In this document: one piece after another, positions 26,008-35,151 of the stretch
Position numbering within the stretch: the stretch's first letter is position 1
Layout: each line of letters starts with the position of its first letter
Assembly (NCBI GenBank): GCA_022447605.1
Contig: JAKVBG010000013.1
Span: forward strand, 36,741 to 100,740
From: Mariniblastus sp.
GTDB taxonomy: Bacteria; Planctomycetota; Planctomycetia; Pirellulales; Pirellulaceae
Direction: 5' to 3'
Length of the DNA stretch: 64,000 nucleotides
Notes under the pieces: generated by a model
What the model saw: only the letters and a program-made list of their open reading frames with translations
Told to the model about the DNA's origin: nothing
Databases searched by the model: none
Program-made: the position numbers and the translations under genes

Positions 26008-26504
26008 GGGGGTTCTCCGATTACGGTAATTACTAGATAGGGCTTGCTTGTTCCAATTGAAAAGGCGCATAAGACATCTTGAGGCCTCTGTTCTAAACTA
26101 AACAGAGACCCCATTGCATGCAAACATCACACTGCCTGAATCATCAAATTTCCCTGTTTTCAGGGAGTTCTTTTGACCGGCCGGAACGGAAAAAGGGGTA
26201 ATAAAGCCCCGAAAAAGTACTGGTCGCAAGGGCGATACGAATCGGCTGGCGGTTAATCGGAACAACCTGCACGATCGCCAAACGTGGCTAACCGGGCAAG
26301 CGGCCCCGGGTGACATCAACGATCGGTCGACCAGGCGCGGGTCGCTGGCCACGGCTCCCCACATACTCCGGGCTGTGGATGGGTAGGGGCGACCCGCCTG
26401 GCCATGCTGCGGGCCAAGACCGGGGAAGCGGAGAAGCGCCACTGTTGTGGCGGTTCATTCACGGCTAGAATCGACCTGTCCCCATTTCTCAGCCCGGGTT
26501 TCCC
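26008..26504. other. Divergent intergenic region, 497 bp
   Basis: This stretch lies between the RTX gene (minus) and the pyrophosphohydrolase gene (plus). I see no convincing coding frame, repeat or terminator. It should contain the promoters of both genes, but no clear hexamers stand out. Confidence 0.5.
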
Positions 26505-26861
26505 ATGCTTGACTCGAAGACGACCCTGGCCGACATCAAGTCGACTGTCGGCGAATTTGTTGACCAACGGGATTGGCAACAATTCCACTCCCCCAAGAAC
26601 CTCAGTATGGCCTTGGCGATTGAAGCGGCCGAGTTGATGGAACATTTTCAGTGGATATCGATGGAGGATTCACGCCAGGTTGATCCGCAACAGCTCGAGG
26701 CGATTGGCGAGGAGATCGCCGACGTGTTCTGTTACACGATCGCCATGGCCAATAGCCTGGAACTCGACTTGGCTTCTGTTTTCGAACGCAAAATGGAGCG
26801 AAATCGCCAGAAATACCCGGCCGATGAATATCGGGGACGGTTTGGTCCCGAGGACCAGTGA
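26505..26861 (+). CDS. MazG-like nucleotide pyrophosphohydrolase
   Basis: The 118-residue protein matches the all-alpha NTP pyrophosphohydrolase family (MazG/dCTPase-like). It has 'E-A-A-E-L-M-E-H-F-Q-W' and 'E-E-I-A-D-V-F-C-Y', which supply the E-x-x-E and E-x-x-D magnesium ligands, with 'F-H-S-P-K-N-L' before them. This arrangement resembles the dCTP pyrophosphatase DCTPP1 group, which hydrolyses damaged or excess dNTPs to monophosphates. The substrate is not proven. It is a single gene on its strand, 69 bases before the convergent symporter gene. Confidence 0.85.
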   Translation: MLDSKTTLADIKSTVGEFVDQRDWQQFHSPKNLSMALAIEAAELMEHFQWISMEDSRQVDPQQLEAIGEEIADVFCYTIAMANSLELDLASVFERKMERNRQKYPADEYRGRFGPEDQ

Positions 26862-26930
26862 CCGTTGTCGTGGAAAATCCGGAGACGGACCGTTTTACTG
26901 ACCGCACTCAAACGGACGCACTGGCCGAAG

Positions 26931-28238
26931 TCAAACGGACGCGTCCTGCCGAAAGACGTCTTCGTCCAGATTTCCATCCCACTTGGCAACGGCACAGGCG
27001 ACCGCGACGTCCCCCGAGATATTGGTCGTGGTGCGCATCATGTCCAGCAAGCGGTCAAAGGGGAAGATGAAGGCGATCACCAGCACTGCCTGTTCGTTCC
27101 CTACACCAATCACGTTCAAGACGGTCGCTGCCAAGAGGAGGCCAGCCGAGGGAATCCCAGCCGCCCCGATCGAGACCAGCGTCGCCGTCAGGGCGACCAT
27201 GCCGTACTGGACGGCCGTCAACTCCAGGCCCCCGGCCTGAGCCGCGAACAGCGCCACGATCCCCAGGTAGATGGCGGTGCCATCCATGTTGATGGTGGCA
27301 CCGAGTGGCAATACGGAACCGGCGACCGACTTGTCGACGCCCAGATTTTTTTCCGCACAGGAAATGGTGATCGGCAACGTAGCGTTGGATGAGGCGGTTG
27401 AAAAAGCGACGCCCTGGGCGTCGGCGATCCCCCGAAAGTACTGCTTGAGTGGCAGTTTCAGCAGGCAGCCCACGATCAACAGCCCATAAACCAGAAAGAT
27501 CTGGATGCCGCAGGCCAGGTACAGGGCCAGCGCCAGTTTGCCCATGTTCCAGATCACCTCGATCCCCTGCGTCGCCATGACCCAGGCCATCAATGCCAGC
27601 ACCCCATACGGTGCCAGTTCCATCACCATCAGCGTGACTCGCATCACCACCTCGGCCGCCGCTTCAAAGAAGTGCTTGACCGGGTCGGCCACGGCACCCG
27701 TGACCAGGATGCCGATACCGATCAGGATTGCAAAAAAGATCGTCGGCAGGACCGCGCCGTTGGCCAGGGCCTCGACCGGGTTGGTCGGGATGATTGCCAG
27801 CAGGCGGTCCACGATCCCGCCGGCCGCATCGGCCGTTTCAATTTTTCCCTGCACGCTGTCCACTGCTTCGGCGCCTGCCACTTCGTAGTCAACACCCTTG
27901 CCCGGCTGGATCAGGGTCCCCATCAACAGGCCGAGGCTGACGGCAAAGAAAGTTGTGACCAAGTACATCAGGATCGTTCTGGCTCCCAGGGTTCCCAGTT
28001 TCTTCGGGTCGCCCATCGCCGTTACGCCGACCACCAGCGTGGTGGAGATCAAGGGGATGATCAGCATCTTGATCAGCCGTACGAACGCGTCCCCAAATGG
28101 TTTGATGGCCGTATTGGCGAACTCGGTCGCGGTGGCTTCACCGAGACCGGCCCGCATGGCCAACCCGATCACCAGACCGAGGACCAAGCCGATCAGAACG
28201 CGTTTCCAAAGGGTGATCGATTGCCATTTACCAAACAT
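26931..28238 (-). CDS. Dicarboxylate/amino acid:cation symporter (DAACS family)
   Basis: The 435-residue inner-membrane protein has about eight transmembrane helices plus two re-entrant hairpins. Signature segments are the serine-rich 'F-S-T-A-S-S-N-A-T-L-P' of hairpin 1, 'G-A-T-I-N-M-D-G-T-A' (NMDGT sodium/substrate site) and 'D-R-L-L-D-M-M-R-T-T-T-N' with the substrate-binding Asp/Arg region in TM8. The family (GltP, GltT, DctA) takes up glutamate, aspartate or C4-dicarboxylates with sodium or protons. The Arg in 'M-M-R-T' favours acidic substrates, by family knowledge. It stands alone with no sensor genes beside it. Confidence 0.93.
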   Translation of the reverse strand: MFGKWQSITLWKRVLIGLVLGLVIGLAMRAGLGEATATEFANTAIKPFGDAFVRLIKMLIIPLISTTLVVGVTAMGDPKKLGTLGARTILMYLVTTFFAVSLGLLMGTLIQPGKGVDYEVAGAEAVDSVQGKIETADAAGGIVDRLLAIIPTNPVEALANGAVLPTIFFAILIGIGILVTGAVADPVKHFFEAAAEVVMRVTLMVMELAPYGVLALMAWVMATQGIEVIWNMGKLALALYLACGIQIFLVYGLLIVGCLLKLPLKQYFRGIADAQGVAFSTASSNATLPITISCAEKNLGVDKSVAGSVLPLGATINMDGTAIYLGIVALFAAQAGGLELTAVQYGMVALTATLVSIGAAGIPSAGLLLAATVLNVIGVGNEQAVLVIAFIFPFDRLLDMMRTTTNISGDVAVACAVAKWDGNLDEDVFRQDASV

Positions 28239-28489
28239 AGTGTGGTTGCCCTTGTCGAGACGGGGGAACGAAGCGGAGAACGGCTACGATAGAGCTAAAC
28301 GGACCGGATTTCAATCATCCGATCGGAATTTACCTCGGTCGGTCACTTTTCTCATGATCAACCGCTTGCGGTCCCCTGGCGGACCAGAATCGTTGCCGCC
28401 CGATCAGCTTTCCGCGGGGGAGCATCGCGCCAGCGCCGGTACCCGGATTGCGCAATCGCTCCCAGACGCTGGGTAACCGTCGGCTCCGT

Positions 28490-30496
28490 TCAAGGTTCAG
28501 GTGCAAACCGTTTCAGAAAACGGATGTTGGCCAGAAAGCTCAGTTCACCTTGATCGGTTTCCGGGTCTTGAATCATCATGGGGGCTGGTTGCAGCTCAGC
28601 CACGATCAGGCAGCCGGTACCCGGTCGCAGGGCAGGCCACGCCTCGTCGGCCACGGCCGTCACCAGCTGGTCGGTGCCATTTAGCTGGAAAGTGATGAGC
28701 AACTCATTCGTGTCTTGGTCTCTCAGGTCCGCGCTCAGGGGGATGTGTACTTGGCCCAATGCGATCAGGTTGAGTATGGACTGATCCTTAATGCCTCTTG
28801 CAAAGCGTTGATTCAGTTCGGCTCTGGCCGCCTTGGATAGGCCGCCTGCCGGTTGAAACCCGGCTGACAACTGCTGCCACCAGTAATCGATCTGACCCTG
28901 CAACACGGCGGCCTCGTTTTCGTCGGCCGTCTGTTCCTTCGCAATCACCCGGTGGATGGTAGCCAGTTGGTCGACAAAAAATTGGAGATCCGCGGTCTGG
29001 TCATCGTCGCCGGGCCACCAGCCAAACTGGCTGCACGTCCGACCGGCCCGATTCAATTCCAGGCTCAGGTCGTACCACAGGCTCTCCTGGGGGAGTACGT
29101 CCAGTCCACCCGGGTCGTCCGGTTCGGCCGCGGCTGCCTCCTCGCTGGCCGGTTCGGAAGGATCGTTCTCGGCGAGTTGACTCGCCGCCGGGCGGTCGAG
29201 CTGGGGTAACGGGAGGGGCGAGCTGGTATCGCTGGCCTGTTGTTTCAGATCGAGAATGTATCGGGCCGGAAGGGCCAGACAGAGGTCCGTACTGCTTTTT
29301 AGGGGAAAGGCCTGGACCGTCATACCGACCAGCTCACCCTGCTCGTTGACCAGGGCAGCGCCCCGGTTTCGTGGAGAGGGGACCCGGTGCACGATCCACG
29401 AGGCACCGTTTTCACCATAACCGATCTCGGTCAGTTGCTGTTGCTCACTTTCCTCAAACTCCCCGTAAGTCTTGCGACTCTGCACGGGGCATTCCACCGC
29501 CGGCCAGGGGTACGCGTCCGAGGGTGAGGCACACTGGACCAGGTGTTGTCGCGCCACGACGAGGTCCCGTTCGACGATCGGCAAGTCACGAAACTCGGTG
29601 ACGAACCTGCGATTGACTTTCAGAATGGCCAGGTCGTATTCGGGATCACTGGCGATCACCCCCCGCACCAGATCCGTCAATTCTCCCTGGGGATCTTCGA
29701 TCGATTTCCGGGACTGGGAAACGGTGATCTCGCGGGCTCCCTGGATGGCCCGGTAGCTGGTCAGGACCCAGCCTCGTGAATCGATCAAAATGCCTGTGGC
29801 GTGAATCGGTCCAAAGACGGTCTCCGCCGAGAGTTCGACCAGGTGGGGCTGGACCTTGAGCCAGGTATCGCCGATCGACTTCGCGGAAAAAATGCGAGGC
29901 TTTGGCTCGCTGAAGACGATCGCCGGTTCTTTTTTTCTGGCGATAGAATCCTTTGCGTCCGCTGCCCGTTTTACCAGCCCGGTCTCCTCGACTTCCCGGG
30001 GAGAGCCCAGCGGGGAAGGGACCTGATTCGTGGCATCACCAGGGGGCTGAAGCTGCCCTGTTTCGGCCGCGGGAGCGTTCCGGTCTTGTCCCTGATGGGC
30101 CGGGTCTCGCTGCTCCGAGAAGCCAGCCAGTGTTTCCCGGATCGTTCCGGAAAAGGTGATCAACCCAATCAACACGAGCGCGACCAGCCCGAGCAGCCCG
30201 AGCACGACGGCCTGTTTCAGTCGTTTCTGTCCGCGACGATAGGTGGTCTTGGCTGCTGGCTGGCCCTCCCATTTCAAGTCGGTCACCGAGGGTGCTGGGG
30301 GATCGCCGACCTTCGGGGTGGTTGCCACGGTCGGTTTGACGATAGCAGCCGGCGGGATTTTTTTCGCCGGTTGAACTACCAGTTCCGGGCTGAAGGAGAA
30401 GGTCTTGTGGCAGGTGTCGCATGTTAGCGGGCGGGACAAATCGGCTGCTGAATCCAAATCGGACTGAAACTCGCAGATCGGGCATTCAATTCGCAT
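28490..30496 (-). CDS. Zinc-ribbon membrane protein with inactive trypsin-like domain
   Basis: The 668-residue protein has an N-terminal zinc ribbon (C5-x2-C8 and C26-x2-C29, MJ0042-like), a Pro-rich linker, a transmembrane helix near 96-117, and then a trypsin-like/HtrA-like domain (about 210-400). The strand pattern 'G-I-L-I-D-S-R-G-W-V-L-T' and 'Y-D-L-A-I-L-K-V-N' (Asp288) is clear. However, the catalytic His site reads Y-R249 where active enzymes have N-H, and the Ser site reads 'N-R378-G-A-A-L' instead of 'N-S-G-G-A-L'. It is therefore probably a pseudoprotease. The C-terminal 260 residues are unassigned. The nth stop lies 134 bases upstream on the same strand. Confidence 0.78.
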   Translation of the reverse strand: MRIECPICEFQSDLDSAADLSRPLTCDTCHKTFSFSPELVVQPAKKIPPAAIVKPTVATTPKVGDPPAPSVTDLKWEGQPAAKTTYRRGQKRLKQAVVLGLLGLVALVLIGLITFSGTIRETLAGFSEQRDPAHQGQDRNAPAAETGQLQPPGDATNQVPSPLGSPREVEETGLVKRAADAKDSIARKKEPAIVFSEPKPRIFSAKSIGDTWLKVQPHLVELSAETVFGPIHATGILIDSRGWVLTSYRAIQGAREITVSQSRKSIEDPQGELTDLVRGVIASDPEYDLAILKVNRRFVTEFRDLPIVERDLVVARQHLVQCASPSDAYPWPAVECPVQSRKTYGEFEESEQQQLTEIGYGENGASWIVHRVPSPRNRGAALVNEQGELVGMTVQAFPLKSSTDLCLALPARYILDLKQQASDTSSPLPLPQLDRPAASQLAENDPSEPASEEAAAAEPDDPGGLDVLPQESLWYDLSLELNRAGRTCSQFGWWPGDDDQTADLQFFVDQLATIHRVIAKEQTADENEAAVLQGQIDYWWQQLSAGFQPAGGLSKAARAELNQRFARGIKDQSILNLIALGQVHIPLSADLRDQDTNELLITFQLNGTDQLVTAVADEAWPALRPGTGCLIVAELQPAPMMIQDPETDQGELSFLANIRFLKRFAPEP

Positions 30497-30630
30497 ACAC
30501 TGTCTCGGTACGTTCCAGCGGGGAGGGTGGCCGAAGGTTCGATGTCCGGTCGGCTCATCAGCCGGAACCCGGAATCAGAGGGCGCCAGTCCTCGGATTCT
30601 TTATCATACGGGATAACGCGACACCTTTCT

Positions 30631-31284
30631 TCAGGCTTTCCGGGTCACCTTCGGTTTTTGGCGTCTGGGGTAACACGTTTGACACAACTCACATATCGTA
30701 CCGTCACACCCCCGGGCCGTACAAAATTCTCGGCCATAGAAGATTATCTGCAAATGAAGCTGGTTCCATTTTTCCTGCGGGAATAATTTCTTTAAATCGG
30801 CCTCGGTCTGTTTGACATTTTTTCCCGAAGTCAGACCCCACCGTTGCGCCAGGCGGTGGATATGTGTGTCCACGGGAAAGGCCGGGACACCAAAGGCCTG
30901 GGCCATGACCACACTGGCCGTCTTGTGGCCAACTCCCGGTAACGCTTCCAACTCTTCAAAGCTGGCGGGAACCTGTGAGTCATGTTGCTTTACCAGGATT
31001 TTGGACAGGCCGGCAATCGCTTTCGATTTTTGGGGTGACAAGCCGCACGGTCGGATCACCGCGCGTATCTTGGCCACCGGAACCTTGGCCATCTCTTCCG
31101 GGTTGTCGGCCAACGCGAACAGTTGGGGTGTGACCTGGTTGACCCGTGCATCTGTGCACTGGGCACTCAGTAACACGGCGACCAACAGGGTAAAGGGGTC
31201 GTGATGATCCAGGGGAACCGGAGGTGCCGGATACAGTTCCTCCAGACGGTTCGATACCAGCGCTGCCCTTTCTGATCGTTTCAT
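30631..31284 (-). CDS. nth: Endonuclease III
   Basis: The 217-residue protein starts at the ATG at 31284; the frame extends 48 residues further into a low-complexity basic region that overlaps the cyclophilin gene. It has the helix-hairpin-helix 'L-P-G-V-G-H-K-T-A' with Lys121 as the Schiff-base lysine and 'V-D-T-H-I-H-R' with Asp139. It excises oxidised pyrimidines and cleaves AP sites. The C-terminal cluster motif has five cysteines with spacing C-x4-C-x4-C-x2-C-x2-C rather than the classical C-x6-C-x2-C-x5-C. It lies 37 bases after the first cyclophilin gene. Confidence 0.93.
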   Translation of the reverse strand: MKRSERAALVSNRLEELYPAPPVPLDHHDPFTLLVAVLLSAQCTDARVNQVTPQLFALADNPEEMAKVPVAKIRAVIRPCGLSPQKSKAIAGLSKILVKQHDSQVPASFEELEALPGVGHKTASVVMAQAFGVPAFPVDTHIHRLAQRWGLTSGKNVKQTEADLKKLFPQEKWNQLHLQIIFYGREFCTARGCDGTICELCQTCYPRRQKPKVTRKA

Positions 31285-31321
31285 GGCGTTCCCGGCTCCC
31301 CCACCTGTCCCGGCCTGGGAA

Positions 31322-32539
31322 TCAGCCCTGATCCTTTTCCGGTTCGTCCTGTTTCCCGGTATCTGCCTCCCCGGTTTTGCCCGGTTGGGTCGGCGGGGGA
31401 TCGTTGGGTGCTGGCGCCTCGGTTTCACCCACCTTGGTCGGCACGTATGCGTGATCTCGCTTGCGGATCACTTCGGCCGACACGATTTGATCCGGTGTGA
31501 CCCCTGGCAACGGCTGGTTGGTCTGGAAATCATACGTTCTCGTCAACTGGTCCAACTGATCGGCCCCTTCGATCACACGGCCGAAAACGGTGTGTTTTCC
31601 GTCCAGGGACTTGGTACGTCGAAACGTCAGGAAGAACTGCGAACCCCCGGTGTCCCTGCCGGCATGCGCCATGCTGAGGGAGCCGGTGAAATGGCGGCGA
31701 GCCTCGGGGGTGTAGCATTCACAGGGAATATTGTAGTCCGGTCCGCCCGTTCCGTTGCCCTCAGGGTCTCCCCCCTGGGCCATGAATCCCTCGATCACCC
31801 GATGAAATTTCAGGCCGTTGTAAAACCCGTTCTCGACAAGATTGACAAAATTACCCACGGCCATCGGCGCCTGGTTCTCAAACAGTTCGACAACAATTTC
31901 CCCCTGGTTCGTCTTCAGCTTGACGCGCGGCAGGTCATCGGCCTTGGCCTCGATTTGGCGGATCGTCAATTCATCGAATAACTCCTTGGAATCGATCGAC
32001 AGACGATCGGCGCCAGCGGCCGTCTTGAAGAGAGCCGGGTCGACATTTCCCTGGATCAGGAGATCGCCGATCCTCAGCGCCTCCTGGTCCCGGCCAAATT
32101 CGGCGTCGTTCATCATGATACCGACCAGCGTCTTGGCCGCTTCCTGGTTGTTCGGGTCGGCTTTAAAACCGGTCTCGGCTGCCTGTTTGATCTGGCCCAC
32201 CAGGGCATTGGCTTGTTCCGTCAGGGCGATGTACTGTTTCTTGATATTCTCCTGAACAGTCGGGTCTGTCGCTTGCCGGTACTGGGTTTCGATAGCAACG
32301 ATCTGTTGATCCAGGGCCTGCCATTTCTTTTTCAGACTGGCCAGGTCGTCCGAACCGGTTTCGGCCGAAGCGGGGCTTGTTTCCGGTGGAGTGGGCGCCT
32401 CTTCGGCTTCACTGGTTTTCGCAGCTTCGGCTTCCTGGGGCAGGCAACAGGCACAACCTTGCTCGGGCAATAGTTGAGTGGTGATCAACACGATCGCAAC
32501 CAGCGAGCATTGAACGAGCAATCGGCTTAGGCAGGACAT
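31322..32539 (-). CDS. Exported cyclophilin-type peptidyl-prolyl isomerase (copy 1)
   Basis: The 405-residue protein starts at the ATG at 32539, which has GGAG eight bases upstream. A signal peptide is followed by a Cys-rich spot ('G-C-A-C-C') that could be a lipobox. An acidic Ala/Glu-rich segment and a helical region of about 130 residues precede the cyclophilin domain. The domain has 'F-H-R-V-I-E-G-F-M-A-Q-G-G-D' with the catalytic Arg and Gln, 'S-Q-F-F-L-T' and 'L-D-G-K-H-T-V-F-G-R-V', so it should be active on Xaa-Pro bonds in the periplasm. The C-terminus is Pro/Thr-rich. It is the last of three tandem paralogues. Confidence 0.88.
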   Translation of the reverse strand: MSCLSRLLVQCSLVAIVLITTQLLPEQGCACCLPQEAEAAKTSEAEEAPTPPETSPASAETGSDDLASLKKKWQALDQQIVAIETQYRQATDPTVQENIKKQYIALTEQANALVGQIKQAAETGFKADPNNQEAAKTLVGIMMNDAEFGRDQEALRIGDLLIQGNVDPALFKTAAGADRLSIDSKELFDELTIRQIEAKADDLPRVKLKTNQGEIVVELFENQAPMAVGNFVNLVENGFYNGLKFHRVIEGFMAQGGDPEGNGTGGPDYNIPCECYTPEARRHFTGSLSMAHAGRDTGGSQFFLTFRRTKSLDGKHTVFGRVIEGADQLDQLTRTYDFQTNQPLPGVTPDQIVSAEVIRKRDHAYVPTKVGETEAPAPNDPPPTQPGKTGEADTGKQDEPEKDQG

Positions 32540-32588
32540 TCGATTCTCCAAATAGTAAGTGTGAATATTCGGTGCCCGGTAAATCCGG

Positions 32589-33869
32589 TTAACGGGAACC
32601 GTCACCCCCGGGCTCCGTGCTGGGGTCTCGACCATTATCCGTAATTTTCCGCGGAGCATAAGGATGCTCCCGCTTGCGAAGGATGGTTGCTTTCAGGATT
32701 CGGCTGGGTGGCGAAGCATTGGAACGGGCCCTGCCCGGTTGAGCGCTACGGAGGCTGTAAACGACCGGCATCCCCTCGACCACACGACCGAAAACCGTAT
32801 TTTTCCCATCCAGATTGGACAGCGGTTGCCGGGTGATCAGGAATTGAGAGCTGCAGGTATCCCCGCTGTTTTGAACCATGCTCAGGGAGCCAGCGAAATG
32901 GGATCGGGCATTCGGTTTGCCGCTTTCCGACGGAATCCGGTAATCCGCTTCCCCTGCCCCGTCTCCCCGCGGACACCCGGATTGACAGAATCGCGTCGGT
33001 TCGACCAGGTGGAAGGTCAGGCCGTCGTAAAAACCGTTTTCCACCAGCGCCACGAAATTATGGACCGTATTGGGCGCCTCATTTTCAAACAGTTCGACTT
33101 CAATGTTCCCTGCATCGGTTTCGATCAGGACGCGGGGCAAATCGTCCTTGGCCATCTCCACGGAACGGGCTGCCAGTTCTTTTTTCCATTTTGCTTCGTA
33201 TGCTTCCAGTTGCGGCACGGTCGTGGCTGGCACTTTGAAGCCTTCGCCGGTTGCCTTGTCCAGGATTTCTCGCGCCTTGTCGAATCGGTTGCACAGCATG
33301 TTGGCGTAGTAGAGATAGGAAGTCAGGTCGGGTTTGCTGGAATTCGAATCAGCCAGCGTTTGGAGCAGTTCCAGTGCCTGGGTCGGGTCAAAGGGGACCT
33401 GGGGATTCTTGCCGTCCAAATGACGGTCGATCCGGTTCATCAACAGCCGGGCCAGCACGGGCTGACTCGGCCGTTTCGATTTCAGTGCACGGACAGCCGT
33501 TTGCACCATCTCTTCTTCAATCTCACGGTTGCGCAAGACCAGGAGGCTGATTTTTCGCCGTTGCTCTGCCTGGGCTTGGACCACACCAATCGGCATGCTG
33601 GCATACAGCCGATTGATCTCGCGGATGTTCAGCTTCCGTTGTTCGACCAGGGAGCGGTACTGTTCATAAAGTTCGTCTGCCGCCTCCCCTGGTCCGGGAT
33701 TTGTAGCGGCCGGCTGTGGGTCCTGTTTGGGTGGCGCGGATTCCTGGGCGCAAACAATACCTGGTTGGCAAGAGAGCCAAACAAACAGTGCCAGGTAAAC
33801 GGCCCGTCTAGGCGGGAAGACAGATGCGGGCCCGCTTAGCTTATTCAATCTTTTTGGGTTTGTAATCAT
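32589..33869 (-). CDS. Exported cyclophilin-like protein with altered active site (copy 2)
   Basis: The 426-residue protein has a signal peptide ending near 'I-V-C-A-Q', then a helical N-terminal domain related in layout to copies 1 and 3. The cyclophilin-like domain keeps 'I-E-V-E-L-F-E-N-E-A-P-N-T-V' and 'L-D-G-K-N-T-V-F-G-R-V'. The active-site segment reads 'F-H-L-V-E-P-T-R-F-C-Q-S-G-C', so the Arg that corresponds to CypA Arg55 is Leu, and 'S-Q-F-L-I-T' replaces SQFFIT. Isomerase activity is therefore doubtful. The start overlaps the stop of copy 3 by 29 bases, which suggests coupled translation. Confidence 0.85.
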   Translation of the reverse strand: MITNPKRLNKLSGPASVFPPRRAVYLALFVWLSCQPGIVCAQESAPPKQDPQPAATNPGPGEAADELYEQYRSLVEQRKLNIREINRLYASMPIGVVQAQAEQRRKISLLVLRNREIEEEMVQTAVRALKSKRPSQPVLARLLMNRIDRHLDGKNPQVPFDPTQALELLQTLADSNSSKPDLTSYLYYANMLCNRFDKAREILDKATGEGFKVPATTVPQLEAYEAKWKKELAARSVEMAKDDLPRVLIETDAGNIEVELFENEAPNTVHNFVALVENGFYDGLTFHLVEPTRFCQSGCPRGDGAGEADYRIPSESGKPNARSHFAGSLSMVQNSGDTCSSQFLITRQPLSNLDGKNTVFGRVVEGMPVVYSLRSAQPGRARSNASPPSRILKATILRKREHPYAPRKITDNGRDPSTEPGGDGSR

Positions 33870-35025
33870 GATCCTGTTTTCGAATCACTCTCGTTGACAG
33901 GATTTTGTCCTGGACGACTCCCGGGATTTCAACCTCTACTCCTTCATCATTTTCTTTGCTAACCGTGACGTTGAGTGTGTCCACCACATCCATGCCACTG
34001 ATGACCCTGCCGAATACAGTGTGATTTCCGTCGAGATGGGGTGTCGGTACGGTGGTGATAAAAAACTGGGAGTTTCCTGTATTCGGTTCACCCGTGTTGG
34101 CCATGCTGATCACACCCCGGAAGTGCTCCCGGTTCTCGGTGGGGTGGATTTCATCGTAGATAAAATAGCCGGGAAACTTGGGCACCGTTTTTCCCCGGGC
34201 GGTCTTGGTGAAGCCTCCACCCTGAACCATGAATTGTGGGACGACCCGGTGAAAGAAGGTCTCTGCATAGAAACCGGATTCCAGCAGACTGATGAAATTG
34301 CCGACGGTATCAGGTGCCTGGTTCTCGAACAACTCGAGCACAATGGTCCCCTTGGTCGTGCGCAACTCGACCTGTGGCAAATTATCGCCTTTCTCCTTTT
34401 CCTGGATGGCCAGTTCTCGCTGGTATTTTTTTGTAAGCTGGGGCAAGTCCGCGTACAGGTTCTCTTCGGTACTGTTCAAATACGACTTGCCGGACTGTGG
34501 GTCCTTCAGGGTTTCACGGTTTTCGGCAATGAATGTGCTGGCGTCGTCAAAGCGATTGGTGAGTACCGAGAGTCGGCCATTGATCAGTTTCGCGATCCGG
34601 TTGTCGCTGTCGATTTCCAGCAGTTGTTGACCGAGGGCGTAGGACCGGTCGTACTCGCCATCGGCAAAGTACTTGTTCTGGATGCGAGTGACAAAATCCA
34701 CCAGGTCTTCATCAGGTTCGCTCGATTCATTCAGTGATGCCAGGGCCATGGGAATCAGGATTTCCATTTTCTGGTTGCCGCGTTTGATCAGGTCGCCGTA
34801 AGTTTCCCTGAGGTCGACGCTCTCTTCCCGTTCCGCTTCGGAATAACGAATGCGCGCTTCCCGTGCTTCCAGTAGTATTTGACGCCATTCGGCAATTTCT
34901 CGATCCAGATCTTGCCGCGTTCCCTGGCCATATAAAGGGCTGCCCAGCAGGGGCGAAAGGAGGAGCAGCAACAGTACGGGACAGGTCCGGGCCAACGGGG
35001 CCTTCAAAATAGGGTTGTGCATCAC
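33841..35025 (-). CDS. Exported cyclophilin-type peptidyl-prolyl isomerase (copy 3)
   Basis: The 394-residue protein has a strongly hydrophobic signal peptide ('P-V-L-L-L-L-L-L-S-P-L-L-G-S'), a helical, charged N-terminal domain of about 200 residues, and a cyclophilin domain with intact 'F-H-R-V-V-P-Q-F-M-V-Q-G-G', 'S-Q-F-F-I-T' and 'L-D-G-N-H-T-V-F-G-R-V'. It should isomerise prolyl bonds in exported proteins. As the first gene of the three-cyclophilin run it probably carries the promoter. Its N-terminal domain may mediate oligomerisation or client binding; that is inference. Confidence 0.9.
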   Translation of the reverse strand: MMHNPILKAPLARTCPVLLLLLLSPLLGSPLYGQGTRQDLDREIAEWRQILLEAREARIRYSEAEREESVDLRETYGDLIKRGNQKMEILIPMALASLNESSEPDEDLVDFVTRIQNKYFADGEYDRSYALGQQLLEIDSDNRIAKLINGRLSVLTNRFDDASTFIAENRETLKDPQSGKSYLNSTEENLYADLPQLTKKYQRELAIQEKEKGDNLPQVELRTTKGTIVLELFENQAPDTVGNFISLLESGFYAETFFHRVVPQFMVQGGGFTKTARGKTVPKFPGYFIYDEIHPTENREHFRGVISMANTGEPNTGNSQFFITTVPTPHLDGNHTVFGRVISGMDVVDTLNVTVSKENDEGVEVEIPGVVQDKILSTRVIRKQDHDYKPKKIE

Positions 35026-35151
35026 ACGTCCGTAAAAATCAGGAAAGGAAAAACGCTTGATTCATTTGCGGGTATCACTTGGAATACGTTTGGATAATAT
35101 TATAACGTTCCCATCTTAATTTGCAGTCCAACCGTATTGGATCCTGGGTCT

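Noticed and set aside
32664..33839. A 391-codon open frame on the plus strand.
   Set aside because: It is antisense to the middle cyclophilin gene, which has signal peptide and cyclophilin motifs.
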